Shown: positions 11,201 to 21,190 of the stretch, piece by piece
How the letters are laid out: every line of letters begins with the position of its first letter
Position numbering within the stretch: the first letter of the stretch is position 1
Assembly: GCA_019802505.1 (NCBI GenBank)
Contig: JAFMOC010000006.1
Coordinates: 3,423,501 to 3,487,500 of the forward strand
Direction: 5' to 3'
Source of the DNA: Corydoras sp. C115
Lineage: Eukaryota > Chordata > Actinopteri > Siluriformes > Callichthyidae
Length of the DNA stretch: 64,000 nt
Translations under genes and position numbers: made by a program
Notes under the pieces: generated by a model
Databases searched by the model: none
Seen by the model: the letters and a program-made list of their open reading frames with translations, nothing else
Told to the model about the DNA's origin: nothing

Positions 11201-11521
11201 GGAGGCACGGTGGCTTAGTGGTTAGCACGTTTGCCTCTCAGCGCTAGAGATTCCTTGTTCGAATCCCCATCTGGGTGGAGTTTCCATGTTCTCCCCGTGT
11301 CTGCGTGGGTTTTCTCCGGGTTCTCCGGTTTCCTCCCACAGTCCAAAAACATGGATCAAATCAATTGAATTTTCAAAAATTGCCCCATATAGAGTGTGTT
11401 TGAGTGACTGAGTGTGTGCCCAGTGATGGATTGGCGCCCTGTCCTGGGTCTCCCCTGTCCTGGTGAACCCCACCGCGACCCTAATAGAGGATAAAGCGGG
11501 AGATAATGAATGAATGAATGA
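11201..11521 (+). mobile_element. tRNA-derived SINE, near full length
   Basis: A box TGGCTTAGTGG and B box GTTCGAATCC are intact. The family body follows and the tail is (GAAT)n. Thirteen-bp target duplications (ACATAAACATGGC) lie at 11188-11200 and 11522-11534. A short internal deletion removes part of the CTGCCCAGCGCC block near 11450. Confidence 0.9.
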
Positions 11522-11569
11522 ACATAAACATGGCTGCACAAGATTGAAAATGAAAAGGTGAAGGGAATT

Positions 11570-11922
11570 TGTAACAGGTTCCTAGGGCACCTGTCACCTG
11601 TTTTGTGTTTAGTTTCGTTCTGTTCTGTTAATTAGCGTTCATTGGTTATTAGTTAGTTAATTAACGTCGTTTTGTCATTGGTTTGTCTTGTGCACGTGGT
11701 CGGGTGTCTTTTTGTATTTATTTCCGTTGTTTCTCGTTCTCGGGGCTGGTCATGTGTTTTATGTCACTAGTCGTTCTTACCTCATGTTTTTTGGTGCACT
11801 GCACCTTTAAATAAACCCGTACTCTGCTACCTGCGTGCCTGGCTCCCTTCAGTGCGTGTAGACGCGGCGGCTCTGCGCTTCCTATGCGCATCCGCTTTAC
11901 TCCGAGGTAGACTACCGTGACA
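11570..11922 (+). repeat. 5' LTR of the non-autonomous element
   Basis: It runs TG to CA, 353 bp. The poly(A) signal AATAAA lies at about 11809-11814. Just inside the element a strong splice-donor-like CCCAG|GTAAGCG occurs at about 11960. Confidence 0.9.
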
Positions 11923-12036
11923 GAACGACCAGCCCGGCAATTTGGGGAGTCCAGAGCCCAGGTAAGCGATTTCTAAATTTTTCTTTGCGGGGGCCGTGTA
12001 GCCTCGTACTCGCGTCGTGTCCGCGAGTGCGCCGCT

Positions 12037-12252
12037 ATGCGCAGCCCGCCGTCCCGGAGCCGTAAGGACGGCTCTTATAATGTAATGTCAGAGTATTATG
12101 ACTCTGATGATGAGTGGATGTGGAGGTACGGGTACGAAGCACTCTGCGCTGAGGAGGGTCTGGATTTGGTTCAGATCTCCGATGATGAGGCGGGCGACTC
12201 GTACCTGTATGGGCCTGTAAATCCTGCCCATACGAACCCTCCTCAACTCTGA
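12037..12252 (+). CDS. small acidic hypothetical protein inside the LTR element
   Basis: This ATG-started frame of 71 codons is the first after the 5' LTR. The product has a basic start (RSPPSRSRK) and then an acidic, tyrosine-rich middle (EYYDSDDEWMW; QISDDEAGDSYLYG). It ends PVNPAHTNPPQL. No domain is recognised. It could be a relic of a gag N-terminus or a spurious frame. Its position, at the first ATG downstream of the LTR and leader, is the main reason to list it. Confidence 0.3.
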   Translation: MRSPPSRSRKDGSYNVMSEYYDSDDEWMWRYGYEALCAEEGLDLVQISDDEAGDSYLYGPVNPAHTNPPQL

Positions 12253-12281
12253 GGAGTTCTGGACGGACGCTCCGGTCCAGC

Positions 12282-13388
12282 TTGTTAAACCCCCCGTGGC
12301 GAGATCCAGACGCAGAGCGCGCCGGCGCGGTGCCAAGACGCAGCGTGCGCGCTGTGTCTGGATCGCGCTGCGAGGGGGCGGTACCGGAGCCGACACTCGG
12401 GGGGGTAAATGTGGATGCATGTGGCGTGAGCGTGGTGTGTCCCCCTGTCTCGTCTGTTTCGTGTGTCCAGTCCGTCTTCCCTGTGTCTGAGATGTCCATG
12501 TCTTTGTGTTTGGGCAATGCGGTGGGGGTGTACCTCTACTGTGTGCAGGATGGCGATTCCAAGGTGGAGGTTCACCCAGCGGGCGTGCCCGCCGAGGTCC
12601 TGCCAGCATGCGTGCCTGCCAAGGTCCTGCCAGTGTGCGTGCCCGCCGAGGTCCTGGCAGCGTGCGTGCCCGCTGAGGTCCTGCCAGCGTGCATGCCCGC
12701 CAAGGTCCTGCCAGTGTGTGAACCTGCTGAGTTCCTGCCAGCGTGCATGCCTGCCAAGGTCCTGCCAGTGTGTGAACCTGCTGAGGTCCTGCCAGTGTGC
12801 ATGCCCGCCAAGGTCCTGCCAGCATGCGTGCCCGCCAAGGTCCTGCCAGCGCGCGAACCCGCTGAGGTCCAGCCAGCGTGCGTGCCCGCCGAGGTCCTGC
12901 CAGCGCGCGAGCCCATCCCGAAGTGCAGGGGCGTCACGCCGCCCATCCCGAAGTCCAGGGGCGTCACGCCGCCCGTCCCGAAGTCCAGGGGCATCACGCC
13001 GCCCGTCCCGAAGTCCAGGGGCGTCACGCCGCCCGTCCCGAAGTCCAGGGGCGTCACGCCGCCCGTCCCGAAGTCCAGGGGCGTCACGCCGCCAGTCCCG
13101 AAGTCCAGGGGCGTCACGCCGCCCGTCCCGAAGTCCAGGGGCCGCACGCCGCCCATCCCGAAGTCCAGGGGCCGCACGCTGCCCAGCCCGAGTTCCAGGG
13201 GCCGCACGTCCAGGGGCCCGAGGTCCAGGGGCCGCCCAGCCCGAGCAGCAGGGGCTGCACGCCACACGCCCCGCAGCCAGGGGGCGTCCGCCCCGCCACG
13301 CCGCCAGGGGGCGTCCGCCCCGCCACGCCGCCAGGGGGCGTCCGCCCCGCCACGCCGCCAGGGGGTGTCCGCCCCGCCACGCCGCTAG
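12282..13388 (+). CDS. repetitive proline-rich open frame in the LTR element
   Basis: This long open frame (369 codons with stop) spans the tandem-repeat blocks. It opens at a non-ATG codon; the first ATG in frame is near 12492. It reads as twelve units of VPAEVLPAC-type nonapeptides, then about ten units of PVPKSRGVTP, then a GASAPPRRQ-type repeat, and stops at the TAG inside the third block. All three repeat units are multiples of 3 bp, so no unit number change alters the frame. However, other frames on both strands are also open here because the DNA is GC-rich and stop-poor, so I cannot say which frame, if any, is translated. Confidence 0.25.
   Translation: MLNPPWRDPDAERAGAVPRRSVRAVSGSRCEGAVPEPTLGGVNVDACGVSVVCPPVSSVSCVQSVFPVSEMSMSLCLGNAVGVYLYCVQDGDSKVEVHPAGVPAEVLPACVPAKVLPVCVPAEVLAACVPAEVLPACMPAKVLPVCEPAEFLPACMPAKVLPVCEPAEVLPVCMPAKVLPACVPAKVLPAREPAEVQPACVPAEVLPAREPIPKCRGVTPPIPKSRGVTPPVPKSRGITPPVPKSRGVTPPVPKSRGVTPPVPKSRGVTPPVPKSRGVTPPVPKSRGRTPPIPKSRGRTLPSPSSRGRTSRGPRSRGRPARAAGAARHTPRSQGASAPPRRQGASAPPRRQGASAPPRRQGVSAPPRR
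12585..12908 (+). repeat. minisatellite block 1: 12 units of 27 bp
   Basis: The unit resembles GTGCCCGCCGAGGTCCTGCC plus AGCGTGC. Twelve units lie head to tail, with variants alternating GAG/AAG and starting GTG, ATG or GAA. Confidence 0.9.
12911..13210 (+). repeat. minisatellite block 2: about 10 units of 30 bp
   Basis: The unit is built on CCCGTCCCGAAGTCCAGGGG plus CGTCACGCCG. The central units are almost identical, which points to recent expansion or homogenisation; edge units vary. Confidence 0.9.
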
Positions 13389-13438
13389 GGGGCGTCCGCC
13401 CCGCCACGCCGCCAGGGGGCATCCGCCGGACCACGCCG
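13277..13438 (+). repeat. minisatellite block 3: 6 units of 27 bp
   Basis: The unit starts CCAGGGGGCGTCCGCCCCGC and is nearly perfect. It is followed to about 13715 by longer, degenerate, related units (CAGAGGGCGTGGCC). Confidence 0.9.
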
Positions 13439-13820
13439 CCCATGGGAGTCCACCTGACCAAGCAGCAGGAGGGCGTGGCCCACTCCTCGTCCGACGTGGG
13501 CGCCCGCCGGACCACGCAGCCAGGGAGCGTCCGCCTCGCCACGCAGCCAGAGGGCGTGGCCAACTCCTCGCCCGATGTGGGCGTGCACCGGACCATGCTG
13601 CCAGAGGGCGTGGCCCACTTCTGATCCGCCGTGGGCGTCCACCTGACTTTGCAGCCAGAGGGCGTTCGGCATGCCTCCCCCGCAGAGGGCGTCCACCTGA
13701 GGGCACCTTCCAAGCCCGGCTCAAGGAGGGTGAAGGACCTCCCCCCCCGGGACTGTTATTTTTTATTTTTTTTTCTCTTGGTCGCGTCCCCCCGTTGCGC
13801 GACCGCAGGGGCGGGGGTAA

Positions 13821-14174
13821 TGTAACAGGTGCCTAGGGCACCTGTCACCTGTTTTGTGTTTAGTTTCGTTCTGTTCTGTTAATTAACGTTCATTGGTTAT
13901 TAGTTAGTTAATTAACGTCGTTTTGTCATTGGTTTGTCTTGTGCACGTGGTCGGGTGTCTTTTTGTATTTATTTCCATTGTTTCTCGTTCTCGGTGCTGG
14001 TCGTTGTGTTTTATGTCACTAGTCGTTCTTACCTCATGTTTTTTGGTGCACTGCACCTTTAATAAACCCGTTCTCTGCTACCTGCCTGCCTGGCTCCCTT
14101 CAGTGCGTGTAGACGCGGCAGCTCTGCGCTTCCTATGCGCATCCGCTTTATTCCCAAGGTAGACTACCGTGACA
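13821..14174 (+). repeat. 3' LTR of the non-autonomous element
   Basis: 354 bp, starting TGTAACAGGTGCC and ending CCGTGACA, followed by the target duplication GAATT. Confidence 0.9.
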
Positions 14175-14300
14175 GAATTATTCATATTTTTATACTCCGT
14201 TTAATCCACACTACAGATGCTGTTGGTAAACATTAAAAATTATAATTTATAAAGTTAAAAGGAAAAAGTATGTGTGCCCCTTATAATATATATATATATA

Positions 14301-14647
14301 GGCGGCACGGTGGCTTAGTGGTTAGCATATTCACCTCTCAGCGCTAGGGATTCCCGGTTTGAATCCCCATCTGGGTGGAGTTTCCATGTTCTCCCCGTGT
14401 CCGCATGGGTTTCCTCCGGGCTCTCCAGTTTCCTCCCACAGTCCAAAAACATGGATCAAGTCAATTGAGTTATCCAAATTGCCCCATATAGAGTGTGTAT
14501 GTGTGTGTGAGTGTGTGCCCAGCGATAAATTGGCGCCCTGTCCTGGGTGTATCTGCCCAGCGCCCGAAACGTTCTCCCCTGGTTGGGCATGGGGAACACC
14601 CCGCGACCCTAATATATGATAAAGCGGAAGATAATGAATAAATGAAT
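14301..14647 (+). mobile_element. tRNA-derived SINE, full length
   Basis: A box TGGCTTAGTGG, B box GGTTTGAATCC, family body and AATGAATAAATGAAT tail. It inserted at a short (AT)n tract; its target duplication is masked by that tract. Confidence 0.85.
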
Positions 14648-15477
14648 ATTTATATATATTAGAATATAAATTCACAATGTTGCTTTGATTACCATGGAAT
14701 TTCACTTACTCTTCAGGATCCTGTGGAGGTTTATATACTTTTTACAATCTCAACTGCACACCTCATAGCTTGATTTAGAGTGTGTCAGTGTGTTGTTGCT
14801 ATTGTGATGACATGATTAAGGGGTGTGTTTTGAGTGTTGCAAGCAATAAACCAAACAGTTTCACTTTATATTCCCTTTAAGATCCTGCTGCGGTCTGACT
14901 TTGGTGTATTTCTACTGCAACGGCACAACGTGATCAATTAATGTTTGCACCATTTGCAGGAAACGTGATCAAGTAGCCCAGTTTCTAAAAATTTAGTTCA
15001 GATGAGCAACAATATCTTAGTGTTTATTTTATTTCTGTTACTGTTTCACTATGTTATACATTATGTACATATATTACTCAATTTATTAATGATGATAAAG
15101 AACAAAGCATAGAGATTGCTGAGCTTGGGTGATTGTGCAGTCAAGTGTGTTGTGAATGAACTGTAGCATCGGATATGCTGTTCTGCATTTTAAATCTGTG
15201 CTTATGCACATATATGGTCACGGTCAAGCTCTTTTATTTTTAAAGAATAATCCTTGCTGGTTGATTACATTTTTGTGTTTTAGACATTTAAGATATGGTT
15301 AGTGTAATATAGTTGCCATTATTGGTTTTGGTTTTTAATTTTGGTCTGCTGCTAATTTGGGCAGCATGTAGAATGTGTTATTGTTCCAATGGGGGCGTGT
15401 CATGCACCTTAATTAGCTTCATCTGGGCTATTAAATAGCCTTCAGTCTGCTGACATGACAGCACTCTTATTTGAAGA
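14648..15477. other. no gene seen
   Basis: AT-rich sequence with no supported feature. Confidence 0.5.
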
Positions 15478-15790
15478 TTTTCGTGTAAAGGCCTTGAACT
15501 TGCACAATCTACTCTACAACTGATTCAAAACTCTGCAGCCCGACTTGTGCTTAACCAGCCCAAGCAAACTCATGTAACTACTCATCTTTTATGTATGTGA
15601 CACCGAAAGTATGGCACCTTAATTTCGTTATACCTGGTATAATGACAATAAAGATATTCTGATTCTGATTCTGATTCTGATTCTCTCCATGGGCTCCCTT
15701 TAGCTGCTCACATTCAGCACAAGGCACTGACTCTGTCCTCCAGGACAGTCTCTGGATCAGCCCCCTCTTACCTTCACTGACTGGACTAGC
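15478..15790 (+). pseudogene. L2-like LINE C-terminal fragment, interrupted
   Basis: The plus strand carries L2-type C-terminal code words (CAAAACTCTGCAGCCCGAC, then TCCATGGGCTCCCTTTAGCTG, CACATTCAGCACAAGGCACT and CTCTTACCTTCACTG), matching the block SLHWLP...IQYK...PSYLH. A different LINE tail at 15594-15684 splits it. Confidence 0.65.
15594..15684 (+). mobile_element. severely 5'-truncated LINE 3' end with (GATTCT)n tail
   Basis: About 90 bp ending ACAATAAAGATATTCTGATT followed by repeated GATTCT. This is a common fish LINE 3' terminus with a short tandem tail. It interrupts the L2-like fragment. Confidence 0.6.
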
Positions 15791-15968
15791 TGAAAAAGCT
15801 AAGAATCACTATTGATATTTTTGCCTTGGTTCCATAAACTTCTAAAAAGTTTCCTGAAGAATCTGGGTCTGTATTTCTTTCCAGCACCATGAGATAGAAC
15901 TGGGTGGTGGGTGACTACTTAATCTGAAGTCTGCATACACACCTTTATGAATTGCACACTTCAAAATC

Positions 15969-16314
15969 CCATCCATCCATTATCTCCCGCTTTATCCTCT
16001 AGTAGGATCACAGGGTGGTTCCCCATGCCCATCCAGGGGAGAACATTTTGGGCTCTGGGCAAATATACCCAGGACAGGGCACCAATTCATCGCTGGGCAC
16101 ACACTCACTCACACAGACACACTCTATATGGGGCAATTTGGAGAATTCAATAGACTTTATCCATGTTTTTGGACTGTGGGAGGAAACCGGAGAACCTGGG
16201 GAAACTCACGCGGACACAGGGAGCACATGGAAACTCCACCCAGATGGGGATTCGAACCGGGAATCCCTAGCGCTGAGAGGCGAACGTGCTAACCACTAAG
16301 CCACCGTGCCGCCC
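15969..16314 (-). mobile_element. tRNA-derived SINE, full length
   Basis: Minus-strand copy with intact A box (TGGCTTAGTGG) and B box (GGTTCGAATCC). Twelve-bp target duplications CACTTCAAAATC lie at 15957-15968 and 16315-16326. The tail is (GGAT)n. Confidence 0.9.
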
Positions 16315-16326
16315 CACTTCAAAATC

Positions 16327-17403
16327 AGTAAATATAAATATTTATTAACCACAGAATAAAGGTTTCACAATGGTGTCTCAAGGTTTCCATGAGATCTTAG
16401 CAACTTATTTCTGATTTCCTTAATCAAGAGGAAACTTTAGTCACAGCTCATTTTAGAGAATGCTAATTCAGGTGAAAGGTTGTATGAAATGCAGTTGATT
16501 TTTATTTGTATTTATTTTATCCCAAATATTCCTAATATCCATGCAGGCTTTTAGAAGTATGTTAATTGTAATTTATAAAGACCTAACTAAAGCAACAATA
16601 ATTAATTCAAGTAATTATGTAGGAGTAATTATGGTACATTAATGCTCCTTAAGTGCTTCCTTATAAACATTCGTGGGAAAGCCATGAACTCTCCTGTGAC
16701 ACCTAAATATACATTGTTTTTTTTCTTTCTCAGCAGTCATATCAATTATCTTTTTACTTAAAACTAAAGGGTTATTTTTTTCATGGATGAAGGCAAGAGG
16801 AAAGTAGATTTGTAAAATTGTATCGTGGTCAAGGGAAAGTGCAGGATGTGCTTTAAGGTTGGTAATAGCCTCTAGTGACTCCAAGCGCAGCACTTACCTT
16901 TTGGACGTGTACTATATTTAGAACATTTGACCACACAGAACATCAACATTAACATCATGTGTCATTATGTTCACATATCCAATAGAAACAAACTTACTGC
17001 CTAGGTCAAGAACAAAGCATTAAAATGACAGCTTTTGTTATTTTGTAAGGTAATGAAATTTGAACTATCAATGCTTTTTATTTTATGAAAATTCTTTTAA
17101 AAACAGTCCCCAGTTCCTGGCAGATATCCCCATAACATTGTGATGCAGGTAACATTTATGTAAATGGTTTTATCAAGATGATAGCCTATTTATTTCTATA
17201 CCATGGATTAAGCTAATTCTACCATGGTAAATTTTGCATAACACATTTGAGTCCACCTTATCACAATCTTAATTTGTGAGGTGTTCATTAAATGTATAAA
17301 TGGTTATAAATTATTATTTTAAAAAGAGCTGTTAAAGATTTTATTTCTATTATTGTGCTAGTGATGAATATTGCCTGGTGATTAAACCTCAGTGTTGTCC
17401 TTT
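16327..17403. other. no gene seen
   Basis: AT-rich sequence with no supported feature. Confidence 0.5.
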
Positions 17404-17603
17404 AAGGTGTTTTGGGCGCTGATACACCCAGAACATGGCACCAATGGGGCAAAACTTTGAATCCATGTTTTTGGACTATGGGTGAAAACCGGAGAACTGA
17501 GAGTAACCCACTCAGACACGGGGAAACTCCACCCAGTTTCAGATTCAAACCTGGATCCCCAGCACTAAGAGGCGAACATTCTAACCACAGTGCCACCCTG
17601 TTA
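17404..17603 (-). mobile_element. tRNA-derived SINE, deleted copy
   Basis: Minus-strand head and body match the family, but the segment between the CCAAAAACATGG block and the GGCGCC block is shortened and the 3' tail is missing. Confidence 0.75.
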
Positions 17604-18547
17604 TTTATTTATAACATTTTTCTAAAATGTTTTCTAAAATAGTTTGCCTTTATTTATATTGTGTGTGTATATCCAATTTATATCCTCTGTACATTAATAT
17701 ATTACAGCACAAGTGCTTGTGTGTTTTATAACTGGCTTTAAATATCATCATGTTGTTTACCAATACTCAGGATACTGCTTGAGGGTGAGAGGCTGTTAAT
17801 TAGATAATTGTTTAACATTATTACACTTCTCAATACCATCATCTGCTTGATAAGAGCTACCCTCAGGCTTGAGGTTAATGTTAGCTAACAAGCAGAAAAA
17901 TGGAAGTGAGGAAAAAGGCAATCAGAGCTTTTTGCCTGTTTGAGTCTCCCTTAGGCAATAGCCATCGATCTTACCCAGCACTTAATGTTGATCTGCACAG
18001 ACACTGGCAAGATCACGCTTTTGGAGTTAGTGGACTGAGGGATCCAATTAGTGGTGTTACCTCTTTGGTCTCAGCATGACCTTCCAAGGTCTGGGCTACA
18101 GATTGAGACAAATGGCTTAAATCTCTTTAATGAAGAGGTGTCTTGCTGAATTGACTCACTATTTTTTAGTTTGAAGACATGTGGTTAGTTAAAAATACTA
18201 TTTAACTTTGAGTTATAATACGCTTAGATACATTCATGTATTTAAGCGGGTTTTTGACTCACAACAAACTCCAAGAAGGATGCAGATATTTAAAAAATGG
18301 AGCATATGGCCACGGTATGGACCTCACAGTTTGGTAAAGTATCGGTGAGGAGTTGGGGGGGTCGGCTTTCTGGAGCATATATATATATATTTTTTTTTTT
18401 ATTGTTGAACACTTTTATTAAATGCTTAAAACCAGGGTCCTCCACTTTAGCATTTGAAGCACACACACACACACACACACACAAAGACCAACCATTTTAC
18501 AGACCAAGCTTTTGTTCAGCATGATGTGAATAAAAACAAACTTTCTG
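17604..18547. other. no gene seen; short AT and CA microsatellites
   Basis: An (AT)n plus poly(T) patch lies at about 18377-18402 and a (CA)n tract at about 18461-18483. No gene was recognised. Confidence 0.5.
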
Positions 18548-20040
18548 GACTGGAGTTTCAATGGCGGCATTTTGCACTATATATATTACTAAATGTCTGT
18601 AGGTTTAAAAGTGTTTAATAGCATATTATGTATACGTGTTTGGTAGCATTTTTAGTGGTTAGCACGTTCGCCTCTCAGCGTTAGGGATTCTCAATCTGGG
18701 TGGAGTTTCCATGTTCTCCCAGTGTCTGCGTGGGTTTCCTCCGGTTTCCTCCCACAGTCCAAAAACATTAATTGAGGTCAATTAAATTCTCTAAATTGCC
18801 CCATATAGAGTGAGAGTGTGTGTGTGTTTGTGCCTAGTAATAGATTGGTGCCCTGTCCTGGGTGTATCTGCCCAGCGCCTGAAACGTTCTCCCCTAGATG
18901 GGCATGAGAACCCCACTGCGACCCTAGTAGAGGATAAAGCGGAAGATAATGGATAGATGGACATTCCAGCAAACAGCATGGAGAAAACTTGGTTTTAGTA
19001 CACCCAATCCACCAAACACACAGTATACAGCACAAATGTAAAACAATCACTGCATTTCCCCGAACAGAACATGAACATTAATAAAAGCAAATGCATTTTG
19101 AGTTTGACATTGTAAAAAATTCCTCCTCCCACTCTAAATGAAAGTCGTATTTAAATTATTTTGGGGGCAAAGTCCTTCACTCGTCTTGTCAGTCAAATAA
19201 AGTGCAAAAACAAAAACAAAAACTCTTTTATGTAATGTAATGTAAATCTAAGTAGATGATTTCAGAGGCAGTGCTTCGGATTTGGGCACGGAGGCGGGGC
19301 CACATGCTGGTTTTTGGGACCAGTGAGAGAGATGGGGGGGAAGCAGACTTCTCGCGATTCAGAAAGAATCACATTGTGTTTGAAATGTGTGCGCGTGTAT
19401 ATTTGCTTCTGATACTGTGCTGTAAAAAAGCGCTTACACATGATAAACGCTTTTTTTTCAAACCTCGATCGCGATCTACCCAACACCCCTGCGTATCGAC
19501 GTAATGGGCACAATAATAAAATAAGGCCCCTACATCGCAGGGTTTCTGGAACGTAAACAACACGATAGGGATTTACTGTACATGCTACAGTAATGGATTA
19601 ATTCTGTCTGATTTCGGAGCGGAAGATTATGCGTGCACACGTTAGCTCATAAAAAAAATGTAATTTAGTGTAAAAAGTAGTGGAGATTATGAGCTCTGAA
19701 TGTATATGATTCTGGCCAATATGCGTTATGTTCTAAATGTCCATGTTCGATCTGCCCTACTCCAGTGCAGCTATCAATTACAGGAACATAAAACTCTTCC
19801 CATACTGTTAATCTGAATCTGAAAGATGTGTATGAAATTTGTGTGTGTGGTTTTCACTTGCACTCCATGCACGCATGCTTAGAGGTGTTTACAGTGTGGT
19901 GATGAAACTCGCAACTCTGCTTAGGTGTAAAGCTTGTCTCTTAATTTGAATTCCGTCTATTTTATGGGGTCTCCGCTTCGTAACACCCCTAGTTAATATT
20001 TTTTTGTGTTTTTAGTTGTTTCTATGCTATTAAATTCAGT
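18548..20040 (+). repeat. unclassified dispersed repeat, copy 1 (interrupted)
   Basis: Segments here are related, in the same order, to 62520-62826. TTTTGCACTATATAT and TGTCTGTAGGTTTAAAAG near 18570-18610 match TTTTGCACTATATAT and TTTCTGTAGGTTTAAGAG near 62535-62580. GCATGCTTAGAGGTGTTTACA near 19873 matches CATGCTTAGAAGTGTTTACA near 62781. Copy 1 is longer and contains a SINE. No coding capacity is apparent; the family is unknown to me. Confidence 0.45.
18653..18960 (+). mobile_element. tRNA-derived SINE, slightly 5'-truncated
   Basis: It starts inside the A box (TAGTGGTTAGCACG). The B box is deleted (GATTCTCAATCTGGG), the body is otherwise typical, and the tail is GATAATGGATAGATGG. Confidence 0.8.
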
Positions 20041-20061
20041 GAAATCATTAGAAAAGATGCA

Positions 20062-20176
20062 ATAGATTGGCACCCTGTCCTGGGTAAATCTGCCCAGTGC
20101 CCGAAATGTTCTCCACTAAATGGAAATAGGGAACTGTTACCCTAGTAGAGGATTATATGGAAGATAATGAATGGAT
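20062..20176 (+). mobile_element. tRNA-derived SINE, 3' fragment
   Basis: Only the last third is present: TTGGCACCCTGTCCTGGG to GATAATGAATGGATG, with substitutions. Confidence 0.7.
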
Positions 20177-20282
20177 GCTTTTTAGTCAGATTTAGAGCTT
20201 TTTTTTCTTTTTCTTTGCTAAATGTGTGTTCTTTATTGTGGAAATAAAAGTAATACTTTTTCTGGTTATGTATAAATTGTTA

Positions 20283-20355
20283 TTTGGCTTTGAAAATTGT
20301 TAAAGTGTAACATGTTGTAACTTTTGGCTTTGAAAATTGTTAAAGTGTAACATGT
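20283..20355 (+). repeat. two-copy tandem duplication, 40-bp period
   Basis: TTGGCTTTGAAAATTG through TTAAAGTGTAACATGT occurs twice, immediately beside the LTR-like unit that follows. Confidence 0.8.
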
Positions 20356-20770
20356 AACACGACCAGGTCAGCAAACAAAGAGGAAAATTATTTGCAGCAA
20401 CCAGCGGGAACGCCGCTGAAGGCACGGCGAGACGTGCCGGGAGCAAACCACAGACAAAACAATAAAACAGCGGGAACGCTGCTGACGGCACAGTGAGACA
20501 TGCCAGAAGCAAAACACATACAAAATAATAAAACACACAGAACGAAACACCCGACGTAGCACTTAAGCATATATACACTGATGCATACACCCAGAAATGC
20601 TGGCCTGCTGACACAGGGCGCATGCGCGCCTCAAGTGCAGTCAGCAGGCCACACGTGATCAGGTAGGACCCAATCCCCGCTCAAGGGGATAGGCCCTACC
20701 TACGGGAGCCCTAAACAACCAAACCCGAAACACGAGAGACAAGGGGGAGCCCAGCCCTCCCAACCTGACA
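20353..20770 (-). mobile_element. possible solo LTR with an internal tandem duplication
   Basis: On the minus strand the unit begins TGTCAGGTTGG and ends GTCGTGTTACA, the TG...CA form of a Gypsy-type LTR. It contains TATATATGCTTAAG, a possible promoter. A stretch of about 65 bp occurs twice in tandem (GCGGGAACGCCGCTGA... near 20409 and GCGGGAACGCTGCTGA... near 20470). The sequence is much more GC-rich than its surroundings. No 5-bp target duplication is seen, so the call is tentative. The right flank (CACCGTGCCGCC) looks like the reversed head of the local SINE. Confidence 0.45.
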
Positions 20771-21059
20771 CACCGTGCCGCCCGTGCATAATATATTATA
20801 TACTAATAATTGAGAAAAGAAAACAGAAGACCTAAAAGGCTAAATTTTAAGGTTTTAATGAACTATTAAAGGGCCAGATAAAGTCATTCAGAAAATAATT
20901 TTTTTTTCTTTGTGAAAATTGGCATTTTTCATTTTCAAAGGTTAATTATAATATCTCTATTAGAGGATTTCTCTAAAGCTAAAAACAAACATTGCATCAT
21001 TGGTGAACTTTCACCATAAAAACCATACAGACTAAGCTTTACTATTTTTCTCAACCTCT

Positions 21060-21190
21060 AGGACCACTACTCTTTCCCAGATCGTTATGCTGTGGCTGAT
21101 CAACTGCATTCTTCTGTAATTTCTACAGCTATGCATATCACCCTCGTCTTAAAAATCAGAATCATTTTGCCTCATGCATCACTTTATCAC
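21060..21190 (+). repeat. unclassified dispersed repeat, related to 50480-50610
   Basis: CTGTGGCTGATCAACTGCAT and CTACAGCTATGCATATCAC here parallel CTGTGAACGATCAGTTGTAT and CTGCAGCTCTGCCCATCAC on the minus strand near 50520-50580. This indicates two diverged copies of one dispersed sequence of unknown kind. Confidence 0.4.

Larger units (their letters stand above)
11570..14174 (+). mobile_element. non-autonomous LTR retrotransposon, complete
   Basis: Two direct LTRs (11570-11922 and 13821-14174) start TGTAACAG and end CCGTGACA. They are bracketed by a perfect 5-bp target duplication, GAATT (11565-11569 and 14175-14179). A purine-rich tract (AGGGGCGGGGGTAA) ends at 13820, where a polypurine tract should be. 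By eye the LTRs differ at about ten substitutions and three 1-bp indels, roughly 3%. The 1.9-kb interior has no protease, reverse transcriptase, RNase H or integrase motif, so it must be mobilised by another element, presumably Gypsy-type from the LTR ends. It is full of in-frame tandem repeats. Confidence 0.9.

Noticed and set aside
12911..13210. CRISPR-like array of regular 30-bp repeats
   Set aside because: The units are direct tandem repeats without unique spacers, lie inside an LTR element in a eukaryotic genome, and have no cas genes nearby.
12285..13724. Long minus-strand open frame of 479 codons over the minisatellites
   Set aside because: It is a mirror of stop-poor GC-rich repeats. 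It runs against the LTR element's orientation and has no domain.
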